DNA of 19,230 bases, from positions 1 to 19,230 of the forward strand of contig JAGLCE010000142.1 in the NCBI GenBank assembly GCA_023146365.1, given 5' to 3'. The position numbers were made by a program, and so were the translations under genes. The notes under the pieces are model-generated. The model was not told the DNA's origin, did not search any database, and was given only the letters and a program-made list of their open reading frames with translations. Below, piece by piece: positions 1-5,846 of this stretch (the stretch's first letter is position 1; the number at the start of each line of letters is the position of its first letter). This DNA comes from Endozoicomonadaceae bacterium. Lineage in GTDB: Bacteria > Pseudomonadota > Gammaproteobacteria > Pseudomonadales > Endozoicomonadaceae.

Positions 1-104
1 GTTTTCTTGAGTGTTGTTTGTTTATTTATGGCATAGCCGATGAAATACAGGCCCGCAGCCGGGGTATAAAATTCGGTGTCAGATTGTTCTATTTTCAATT
101 TCAC
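1..104 (-). CDS. 5' part of an ORF cut by the window edge; possibly a transposase N-terminus
   Basis: On the minus strand an open frame begins with GTG at 104, right after an in-frame TGA, and stays open for 34 codons to the left edge. A GGGTGAG ribosome-binding-like stretch lies five bases upstream of the GTG. The visible peptide begins VKLKIEQSDTEF and continues with an AGLYFIGYAIN segment. This arrangement, a short basic and acidic start followed by an A-G-L hydrophobic segment, is reminiscent of the N-termini of IS1380-type transposases. That resemblance is from memory and is weak. The frame is too short to name a product, and the rest of the gene lies outside the window. It could also be an ordinary cytoplasmic protein. 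Confidence 0.4.
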   Translation of the reverse strand, partial: MKLKIEQSDTEFYTPAAGLYFIGYAINKQTTLKK

Positions 105-195
105 GAAAACTCACCCTGCAAGTGAAATACTCAGATGGATCTGTTTTACCTCTTAGGCTTTCTTATGTCTGAGGTTAAAGCAGTTATTTTTGTTT

Positions 196-215
196 TGAAG
201 TCACGGATTCAGGTA
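196..215 (+). repeat. 20-base direct repeat, left copy
   Basis: The 20 bases TGAAGTCACGGATTCAGGTA match those at 1460-1479 with one difference (C versus A at base 7). The two copies have the same orientation and enclose the AT-rich gene at 338-1180. They could be a recombination or insertion scar, or remnants of a duplicated gene end. Confidence 0.6.
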
Positions 216-285
216 GAATTCTAGAGAGCTGGTTTGAAATAATGCTGGATTTTAGGAAAGGATGAATAGGGGAGATGTTGTAAAT

Positions 286-310
286 TATCGCTGGTTTCAA
301 TCCAGCGATA
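286..310 (-). terminator. Hairpin downstream of the cyclotransferase-like gene
   Basis: TATCGCTGG (286-294) and CCAGCGATA (302-310) form a perfect 9-base-pair stem with a 7-base loop, 28 bases beyond the stop codon of the minus-strand gene. Read on the minus strand, the stem is followed by an AT-rich tract (AATTTAC), not a clean T run, so it is a weak or imperfect intrinsic terminator. It could instead stabilise the 3' end of the mRNA. Confidence 0.5.
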
Positions 311-337
311 GGCATTATAAGTTTACACATAAATACA

Positions 338-1180
338 TTATTCCAGGTTAAGTTCTCTGGCTACTTTTTCTTTATCTAAATCATAATAACCAATGGTAGT
401 TATTCCATTAGAAAGAAAAGTATGATTTAGCCATTGATCAAAAAAAACAGATCCATTGGATTTTGCTGCTTTCATAACACGCTGATAATAGCCCTCTCTA
501 GGGAGTAATCGATCGTCTGTGTATTGGCTATGCTCTGCTGAGCTTAATACGTAAGCAATGTCATAGTTTTTTTTATGCTGATCAGATGATGTACTTGTCT
601 CTGATGTCATATTTGAGTTATTAATATTTTTAATAACAACAGGCTTCATGTCATAGCCTACTTCTCTAGATAATAGAGATGCTATTTCATCCAGAGGAAT
701 ATCCAGCACAATACCAAAAGCAACATCATTAGCATCTTTAGTGACCAATGTATTCAGCATGGCAATAGCATAAATGTTTGTTGGTTCTCCCCAGTGAGGT
801 GTGGAAGAATATGAAACTGACCGATTATAAATCGTTTTAACACCGTAAGCTTTAGCTGGTTCTCTGGTTTTCAACGTATTTTCAGATAGTGTTCTACTAG
901 CAGATTTATAATCCATCAAACTTCCATAAACAAATAGTTTTATTGATTCTTTACCCTGCAATGCAAGTAGTGACGGTAAGTAATTGTAAGGATATTGATA
1001 GTTTGGTAGGTCTGTCAGTCTTGCATAAGTTGTTATATAATTTTCATCTATAAGAGTACAATATTGAGAAAGTCTATCAGGTGTTATCGAATGAATAGAT
1101 GAGTCATTAGATAGTGCTTGTCCACTTAGGATTAGTAGTATAAGGAATAGAGATTTATATTTTTTAAAATAATATTTCAT
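338..1180 (-). CDS. Exported gamma-glutamylcyclotransferase-like (AIG2/ChaC fold) protein
   Basis: The protein is about 280 aa. Residues 1-24 look like a signal peptide: basic MKYYFKKYK, a hydrophobic LFLILLIL core, then a GQALS-like cleavage region. The mature part carries LFVYGSLMDYKSASRTL (near residue 80), the FVYGSL substrate-loop motif of gamma-glutamylcyclotransferase, ChaC and AIG2-like folds. It also has FGIVLDIPLDEI followed by an SREVGYD segment, resembling the conserved second half of these domains. Known relatives cleave gamma-glutamyl peptides such as glutathione, releasing 5-oxoproline, and are mostly cytosolic. An exported version would be unusual. The exact catalytic glutamate cannot be fixed by eye. 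The start at 1180 is preferred over an in-frame start at 1240 because it gives a proper signal peptide and has GAGAG ten bases upstream. The gene is much more AT-rich than the rest of the window and stands alone, suggesting horizontal origin. Confidence 0.65.
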   Translation of the reverse strand: MKYYFKKYKSLFLILLILSGQALSNDSSIHSITPDRLSQYCTLIDENYITTYARLTDLPNYQYPYNYLPSLLALQGKESIKLFVYGSLMDYKSASRTLSENTLKTREPAKAYGVKTIYNRSVSYSSTPHWGEPTNIYAIAMLNTLVTKDANDVAFGIVLDIPLDEIASLLSREVGYDMKPVVIKNINNSNMTSETSTSSDQHKKNYDIAYVLSSAEHSQYTDDRLLPREGYYQRVMKAAKSNGSVFFDQWLNHTFLSNGITTIGYYDLDKEKVARELNLE

Positions 1181-1459
1181 TAGTTTTATTCTCTCAAGTT
1201 GATTATTTTTAAAGAATAATTTTATTACTCTTCCATGCATATATAGACATCTATTTTTTGAGATAGTTCACTTTAAAGTAATGGTGTTTGTTTTTTTGTT
1301 TTCTTGAGTTTTTATTTTTTATGTAAAATTAAATATATGCTATTTAATGGATATTTAATTAGAGTATTTGTTATTAAAATGATTAATTAATAGAGCCTTT
1401 TTGATAAAAACAAGCTTAATAAAATGATCGATCATGGATTAAAAGCTATATTTATTAGC

Positions 1460-1479
1460 TGAAGTAACGGATTCAGGTA
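1460..1479 (+). repeat. 20-base direct repeat, right copy
   Basis: TGAAGTAACGGATTCAGGTA is the second copy of the repeat at 196-215, with 19 of 20 bases identical. After it the two flanks diverge at once (TTCCAG here, GAATTC at the left copy). Confidence 0.6.
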
Positions 1480-1775
1480 TTCCAGCCACTTTCAGCAGCG
1501 TTATGCGTCGGTTTGTCATGAGATGGATTTGAATGATTATGTGACGATTGACTTGGATTTCTAGTGATGATAACCGGTTTCACATGAATTATAGTCTGTC
1601 TGTTTTTTCCGTATTTATCGCATTTTTCGCACTCTTGAAATTTTTTTTTAATGAAAAAGAGCTGTGTTTTTAGGGGAAAACCATAATTTGTTGAAATAAG
1701 GATTTGACGAACCTAAATCTTTAGCATTAACTTGATATTGATGGTGTCTTACAGAGATTTTTTCATTTATCTCGC

Positions 1776-1807
1776 CTCTATCGGTGTTGTAGTGTGACCC
1801 GATAGAG
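1776..1807 (+). promoter_or_regulatory. Inverted repeat just upstream of the fleQ ribosome-binding site
   Basis: CTCTATCGG (1776-1784) and CCGATAGAG (1799-1807) form a perfect 9-base-pair inverted repeat around a 14-base spacer. It ends 12 bases before the AAGGA ribosome-binding site (1819-1823) of fleQ. It is not followed by a T run, so it does not look like a terminator. It may be a protein-binding site in DNA or a 5'-leader hairpin affecting fleQ translation. Confidence 0.5.
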
Positions 1808-1834
1808 CCCTTACTGACAAGGATGATCAGTAGC

Positions 1835-3289
1835 ATGGGTAACAGAAGTCGGATACTAATTATTGATGATGATCAACCGCAGCTTCAGGTGTTGAACACA
1901 ATTCTTGAGTTCATGGGCTGCGAAACCGAACATGCCTCGACACAGCACTTTCAGTGCAAGCTGGGACGCGAGCAAAGCTTCAATGCCGTCGTACTCGGCC
2001 TACGTGGCCAAAGTGACGAAGTGCTGAAATTTCTCAACCGTCATCATACTGGATTACCGATTATTCTTTGTGGCCAGTTGCCTTCAGGGCATCTGCGGGG
2101 CAGTATGCGTCGGCAGGTGGTGGCTGAATTGAGACCACCGCTGACTCATAGCCAGATGCTTGAAAGCCTCCATATGTCACAAATTTATCGAGCTCATTGT
2201 CGTCATGGTCAGATGGCATCCGGTTATCATGATGTACAGGTGTTCAGAAATTTGGTGGGCAGCAGTCGACCTATTCGCCAAGTGCGCTCCTTAATGAGTC
2301 AAGTGATGAAAAAGGATGTTAGTGTTCTCATCACGGGTGAATCTGGCACGGGCAAGGAGGTGGTAGCGAGAAACCTGCATGAGTATTCAGGACGTCAAGA
2401 GCGCCCATTCGTGCCTATTAATTGTGGCGCTATTCCTGCTGAGCTTTTAGAAAGTGAACTGTTTGGTCACGAGAAAGGTGCTTTTACTGGCGCTATAGCG
2501 ACTCGTAAAGGGCGTTTTGAGCTGGCAGATGGTGGTACGTTGTTTTTGGATGAAATTGGCGATATGCCGTTGAATATGCAGGTCAAGTTGCTTCGGGTGC
2601 TTCAGGAACGTTGTTTTGAGCGAGTCGGTGGTTCTGCGCCTATTCATGTGAATGTCAGAATTATTGCGGCAACACACAGGAATCTGAGTGAGATGGTGGC
2701 ATCTGAGAAGTTCCGTAATGACCTTTACTATCGACTGAATGTCTTCCCCATTGATATGCCGGCACTACGCGACCGGACGGAAGACCTACCTCTTATTCTC
2801 AATGACCTGATCAACCGTATGGAGCGAGATGGGCGAGGATCAGTTCGATTCAGTGCTGCTGCGATCATGTTGTTGTGTAAGTATGAATGGCCTGGTAATG
2901 TTCGGGAATTGGCCAACTTGGCAGAGAGATTGTCTATTATCTATCCGATGGGTGTCATTGGCGCTGAAGAGCTTCCCGAGAAATTTCAGCGTCTGGCCGG
3001 TGAAACCGTTAAGGAGAGTCGTGTTGCCGAACCGTTTTCCAACATATTGCAACCACCTGGGACGTCAGGACTGGATGAGCTTGCTATACTACCGGTCAAT
3101 GGTCTGAATTTGAAAGATTTCATGGGTCGGTTAGAGAAAAAACTGATTCGTCAGGCGTTGGATGACTGTAATAATGTGGTTGCTCGTGCGGCAGAAAAAT
3201 TACAGATTCGACGTACCACATTAGTAGAAAAAATGCGGAAGTATGAATTGAATCGCTATGCACAAGTTGATGATACCGACGCTCGTTAA
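1835..3289 (+). CDS. fleQ: FleQ-type sigma-54-dependent flagellar master activator
   Basis: This 484-aa protein matches FleQ in length and domain order. It has an N-terminal receiver-like domain (about 1-115), an AAA+ sigma-54 interaction domain (about 138-375) and a C-terminal Fis-type helix-turn-helix (VVARAAEKLQIRRTTLVEKM). Walker A GESGTGKE lies at 168-175, the sigma-54 contact loop GAFTGA at 215-220 and Walker B FLDE at 237-240. The receiver domain keeps the DDD cluster near residue 11. The usual phospho-acceptor Asp position reads VVLGL, so it is probably not phosphorylated, as in known FleQ. FleQ drives flagellar genes from sigma-54 promoters, binds c-di-GMP and is restrained by FlhG/FleN. 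The start at 1835 aligns with known FleQ and leaves 11 bases from AAGGA. The upstream in-frame ATG at 1823 overlaps that site. The c-di-GMP motif LFRS reads VFRN here. The gene is followed directly by fliO, which is an unusual neighbour. Confidence 0.92.
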   Translation: MGNRSRILIIDDDQPQLQVLNTILEFMGCETEHASTQHFQCKLGREQSFNAVVLGLRGQSDEVLKFLNRHHTGLPIILCGQLPSGHLRGSMRRQVVAELRPPLTHSQMLESLHMSQIYRAHCRHGQMASGYHDVQVFRNLVGSSRPIRQVRSLMSQVMKKDVSVLITGESGTGKEVVARNLHEYSGRQERPFVPINCGAIPAELLESELFGHEKGAFTGAIATRKGRFELADGGTLFLDEIGDMPLNMQVKLLRVLQERCFERVGGSAPIHVNVRIIAATHRNLSEMVASEKFRNDLYYRLNVFPIDMPALRDRTEDLPLILNDLINRMERDGRGSVRFSAAAIMLLCKYEWPGNVRELANLAERLSIIYPMGVIGAEELPEKFQRLAGETVKESRVAEPFSNILQPPGTSGLDELAILPVNGLNLKDFMGRLEKKLIRQALDDCNNVVARAAEKLQIRRTTLVEKMRKYELNRYAQVDDTDAR

Positions 3290-3704
3290 TCGCCCTGTGA
3301 TGTTTTGTTTGCATCTCTTTGCATCTTTTTCGTTGTTGTTGCCTGTAGTAGCAGTTGCAGCGGAAGAGGTTTCCGAGATCCCAATTCTTGGCCCGTACGC
3401 CATTTTTCAGGCATTGCTATCGCTGGTGGTGGTGACCATATTGATTTTTGGTACCGCATGGCTACTTAAGCGTTTTAATCCCGCTCTGTCTCAGAGTGGC
3501 CGAGGTATGAAAATTATCAGCGGCTTGTCGCTGGGGGGGCGGGATCGTCTGGTATTAATTGAAGCGGGCGATCGGCAGTTATTACTGGGTGTTTCACCCG
3601 GTCGAATTATGTTGGTAGAGTCATTTGATGAGCCAGTGTTAAGCCATGAAGAGCAACACACGCCTGTTGATGAGAAATTAAGCCGGTTATTTCGTCGATC
3701 CTGA
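3258..3704 (+). CDS. fliO: FliO, flagellar export-gate assembly protein
   Basis: The protein has up to 148 aa with a FliO layout. A signal-like hydrophobic N-terminus (LHLFASFSLLLPVVAVA) is followed by a short periplasmic stretch and a membrane helix (about 48-70, FQALLSLVVVTILIFGTAWLL). The cytoplasmic domain contains the family hallmark GGRDRLVLIEAGDRQLLLGV followed by SPGRIMLV. FliO helps FliP form the core of the flagellar type III export gate in the inner membrane. The first ATG at 3258 overlaps fleQ by 32 bases. ATGs at 3270 and 3300 are alternatives, and 3300 gives a cleaner signal peptide; none has a strong ribosome-binding site. In relatives fliO sits between fliN and fliP. Here fleQ is upstream and IS debris follows, with neither fliN nor fliP present, so it appears isolated from its partners though still open throughout. 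Confidence 0.85.
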   Translation: MHKLMIPTLVNRPVMFCLHLFASFSLLLPVVAVAAEEVSEIPILGPYAIFQALLSLVVVTILIFGTAWLLKRFNPALSQSGRGMKIISGLSLGGRDRLVLIEAGDRQLLLGVSPGRIMLVESFDEPVLSHEEQHTPVDEKLSRLFRRS

Positions 3705-3880
3705 ATTTAATCGTTTTATTTTCCCTGCCATTGACCATTTCATCTGTTGACTGAGTCGTCAACTTGAAGGTCACGCTGGTTTCTTTGATTTCACCTTTAT
3801 TGGGATCTTAGTATAACCAGAGACCAGAGCATAACTAGCAACTTTAGCCGGCCTCATTAAACTTCCATCATTTTGTCACT

Positions 3881-3962
3881 CATTACAAAGCTCTCTGGGG
3901 CATTTAACCCAAGTGATCGGTTTTATGCCTGTTTCTAGTGCTTTGCACCGGATTTTAACGCA
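3881..3962 (+). repeat. Diverged direct repeat, copy A (IS end)
   Basis: About 82 bases beginning CATTACAAAGC align with 4675-4757 at roughly three-quarters identity by eye and with one gap. They include the exact 15-mer CTGTTTCTAGTGCTT (3929-3943). This copy lies immediately beyond the 3' end of the transposase pseudogene, so it is probably the non-coding end of that IS. Confidence 0.65.
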
Positions 3963-3963
3963 C

Positions 3964-4628
3964 CTATCCCGAAGAGCATGGTTTGGGCACACCATAGAGC
4001 ACCAAAAACTTAGCGCCTTTGCGAACATTTGCAGCTATAGCGGCCAGTCCATAAATCGTTGCATTTTGGCAAGACCCATGAACCTGGTTCTGTCAAGCAC
4101 ATAGTGTCTTTTATAGGTGGAAAAAGGGCGCTCACCGCCAGCCCGTGTCACCCCTATTTCTTTGTTACGAATTCGTTCTTTTTTCGACAAAGGCTTCTCT
4201 CTGTACTTCGCTCATGATGATGTTTTTGGCTTCAAGCTGACGATTAATCTCTGCCAACCATTTATTCCACAGGTGGCGCTCGACCAATCGTGTACGAAAC
4301 CGTCCTAAGGTAGAGTCTTCGGGAACGTCTTCACCGAGTTCAAAGTGAAAAAACTTGCGAAACAGTAGGTCTCTATATAAGCACTGAGCCAACTGCGCAT
4401 CAGACAAGCAATACCATGTTCGAAGCAATAAGGTCCGAAACAAAGTCAGCAAAGGATAGCTGGGGCGACCTGTGTTAGAGACATAGATTGAGGACAGCAA
4501 TTTCTCAATATCTGATCTGACCAGCCCAGCAACGCTTCCGTATCATCAAGACTACGAAGAATTGGATGATGTAGGTTAGCGGCTGAGACGAAAAGTTTGG
4601 GCTTTGTTGGATTCTGCTGAGGTCTCAA
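3964..4628 (-). pseudogene. IS5-family transposase pseudogene, core deleted and frameshifted
   Basis: Reading the minus strand, three pieces in different frames make one transposase. The N-terminal part begins at 4628 (SAANLHHPILRSLDDTEALL). It shifts frame near 4505 into IEKLLSSIYVSNTGRPSYPL and the family-typical LRTWYCLSDAQLAQCLYRD and STLGRFRTRLVERH segments. After NIIMSE (near 4213) it jumps to KKERIRNKEIGVTRAGGERP, FSTYKRHY and RTRFMGLAK. This leaves out the central DDE region with the catalytic aspartates (well over 100 residues). A single lost A near 4063 shifts the frame again before TIYGLAAIAANVRKGAKFLV, and TAG at 3964-3966 ends it. The order of these blocks is that of IS5/IS4-type DDE transposases with an N-terminal DUF772-like domain. 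It cannot be active. Confidence 0.8.
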
Positions 4629-4674
4629 CCAGTGATTTTAGTCACCTTTATTGGATTTTCCGCATTGTGTTACC

Positions 4675-4757
4675 CATTACAAAGCGTAGTAGGGCGTTTA
4701 ACGCCAAATGATTGGTTTGATGTCTGTTTCTAGTGCTTCACACTGATTTTTGACGCA
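4675..4757 (+). repeat. Diverged direct repeat, copy B (IS end)
   Basis: This is the second copy of the segment at 3881-3962, 794 bases away and in the same orientation. It sits just upstream of the transposase pseudogene's start, where a 3' end would not belong if only one element were present. It therefore points to a second, otherwise deleted IS copy. Confidence 0.65.
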
Positions 4758-4875
4758 GCTTCGCATAATTGGCTGGTGTCGGAAAAGTGCCACCACTGAG
4801 CCTGATGAGTCAAAAAAACATCCCAATAGTTAAGGCCATGTTACGTTTCTGACTCTTTACTATTTTAGTATTTTT

Positions 4876-4925
4876 AAAAAAAACTCAATAAATACAACTA
4901 GATATATCTATTTTGGAGTTTTTTT
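4876..4925. repeat. A/T-rich inverted repeat enclosing a 12-base palindrome
   Basis: AAAAAAACTC (ending at 4886) and GAGTTTTTTT (4916-4925) are complementary, and TAGATATATCTA (4899-4910) in the spacer is a perfect palindrome. The right arm ends in a T run, so this could be a weak terminator for transcription coming out of the IS debris. It could also be a curved or protein-binding region just upstream of the sigma-54 promoter candidate of flhG. Low-complexity A/T sequence makes chance pairing possible. Confidence 0.35.
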
Positions 4926-4931
4926 GTATGC

Positions 4932-4947
4932 TGGTATGACTTTTGCT
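4932..4947 (+). promoter_or_regulatory. Candidate sigma-54 (-24/-12) promoter for flhG-fliA
   Basis: TGGTATGACTTTTGCT keeps the invariant GG (4933-4934) and GC (4945-4946) exactly 10 bases apart. The TTGCT box is perfect and TGGTATG matches 5 of 7 bases of TGGCACG. Transcription would begin near 4958, about 70 bases before the flhG ATG. A FleQ gene in the same window makes FleQ-RpoN control plausible. This is inference from pattern only. Confidence 0.5.
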
Positions 4948-5028
4948 ACTAATCTATTGATAAAGCAAAAAAGTGGTATTGGTAACATTTTATCTATTCC
5001 ATAACAGCTCGCGGACCGTAAGGGAACT

Positions 5029-5844
5029 ATGGACGTCAAACCAGTGAGAGTGGCTGCTATCTCTAGCGGCAAAGGTGGTGTAGGGAAAACCAGTTTTTCC
5101 ATTAATTTGGCCGAAGCGCTAAGTCGTGCCGGCAATCGAGTCTTATTAATGGATGCTGATTTTAATCTTGCAAATGTGCACTTGATGCTTGGACAGACGC
5201 CGGATAAAACCATCGCTGATGTGATGAGTGGTCGGTGCTCCATCAGTGATACACTTCTGCCAGGTCCTGCCAGTGTGCGGGTGGTACCGGGCGTGAGAGG
5301 GAGGGGACTTGCCGATATTGGTTGTAATAGCTTGTTATCTCTGATTCAGTCAGTGGATGAGCTGGTTGGTGAGATTGACATTTTGTTGCTTGATACTGCT
5401 GGTGGTTTTCAGGAGCGGGATATGCGCCTGATGGCTGCTGCATCGGATGTCATGGTGATGTTAACACCGGATAAAGTTACGATTGCCGACACGGCTGAAT
5501 ACATCCGGACGTTGCGCCAGCAGTATGGTGTTCAACATTTCAATATTGTCACCAATATGGTGAGAGGTCAGCGGGAAAGCTCCCAGCTAATGCAAGCATT
5601 ACAATCGCAAGTTGGTTTTGATTATGATCTAATTCTCCGGCATGTCGGAACCTTGCCGTATGATACGGCTGTCCGTAAGGCCAGTGATAGTGCTAGGACG
5701 TGGCTCCAGACCGATCCTGACTCTAAGGTCTGTAGGGGCATCCAGGCAATAGCTGATGCTATGAACCAACAAATGCGTGCGTATTACCCGAGAGGAGGCA
5801 TGACCTTCTTTTTCGAGAGTCATATTCTCGCAGGAGGATGTTAA
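5029..5844 (+). CDS. flhG: FlhG/FleN, MinD-like ATPase controlling flagellar number
   Basis: The 271-aa protein is a ParA/MinD-type P-loop ATPase. It has the deviant Walker A GKGGVGKT at residues 14-21, the second motif LLMDADFNLANV near 39-50 and Walker B ILLLDTAGG near 118-126. The C-terminal GGMTFFFESHIL matches the end of FleN/FlhG (GHLEFFVERLV-like), the amphipathic membrane-binding part. In polar flagellates FlhG binds FleQ, lowers its ATPase activity and limits flagella to one. AAGGGA (5020-5025) precedes the ATG. The stop is two bases from the chosen fliA start, so the pair is translationally linked. Its usual upstream partner flhF is missing; IS debris lies there instead. The stretch after Walker B (GGFQERDM) differs from the AGIGDSVV-like sequence of other FlhG proteins, so ATP-dependent switching may be altered. 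Confidence 0.88.
   Translation: MDVKPVRVAAISSGKGGVGKTSFSINLAEALSRAGNRVLLMDADFNLANVHLMLGQTPDKTIADVMSGRCSISDTLLPGPASVRVVPGVRGRGLADIGCNSLLSLIQSVDELVGEIDILLLDTAGGFQERDMRLMAAASDVMVMLTPDKVTIADTAEYIRTLRQQYGVQHFNIVTNMVRGQRESSQLMQALQSQVGFDYDLILRHVGTLPYDTAVRKASDSARTWLQTDPDSKVCRGIQAIADAMNQQMRAYYPRGGMTFFFESHILAGGC
5832..5837 (+). promoter_or_regulatory. Strong ribosome-binding site deciding the fliA start
   Basis: AGGAGG lies inside the last codons of flhG and directly abuts an ATG at 5838, which is too close to be used. The in-frame ATG at 5847 is nine bases further on and well placed, so it is taken as the fliA start. Confidence 0.75.
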
Positions 5845-5846
5845 GC

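Larger units (their letters stand above)
1181..1834. other. Long AT-rich intergenic region, no convincing gene
   Basis: About 650 bases separate the divergently oriented cyclotransferase-like gene and fleQ. The part up to about 1450 is very AT-rich with long T and A tracts. It contains a perfect 12-base palindrome, ATGATCGATCAT, at 1424-1435. The right copy of the 20-base repeat lies at 1460-1479. From that copy a short frame (roughly 1463-1563) reads as about 30 codons ending at TAG with no start, compatible with a gene remnant. Promoters for both flanking genes should lie here, but no -35/-10 pair stands out. A 62-codon minus-strand ORF at 1648-1836 is not convincing. Confidence 0.6.
3791..4757 (-). 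mobile_element. Degenerate IS5-like insertion sequence remnants
   Basis: This stretch between fliO and flhG contains one broken minus-strand transposase gene (3964-4628) flanked by two diverged copies of the same non-coding element end. TCACCTTTATTGG occurs at 3791-3803 and 4642-4654, and an 80-base segment is repeated at 3881-3962 and 4675-4757. The arrangement suggests two tandem or nested copies of one IS family, each largely deleted. No terminal inverted repeats or target duplications could be defined by eye, so the outer limits are approximate. The element is surely inactive. Confidence 0.65.

Noticed and set aside
1..1309. Exact 12-base repeat GTTTTCTTGAGT at 1-12 and 1298-1309
   Set aside because: Short and A/T-rich; it could easily be chance, and the left copy is cut by the window edge so its extent is unknown.
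1648..1836. 62-codon minus-strand ORF upstream of fleQ
   Set aside because: It overlaps the fleQ start and ribosome-binding region, has no recognisable domain, and lies in AT-rich intergenic sequence where such frames arise by chance.
3746..3763. GTTGAC/GTCAAC hairpin after fliO as a terminator
   Set aside because: Only six base pairs and no T run follows; weak compared with chance occurrence.
3881..4757. Repeats considered as a CRISPR-like array
   Set aside because: There are only two diverged copies 794 bases apart with transposase fragments between; no regular spacers.
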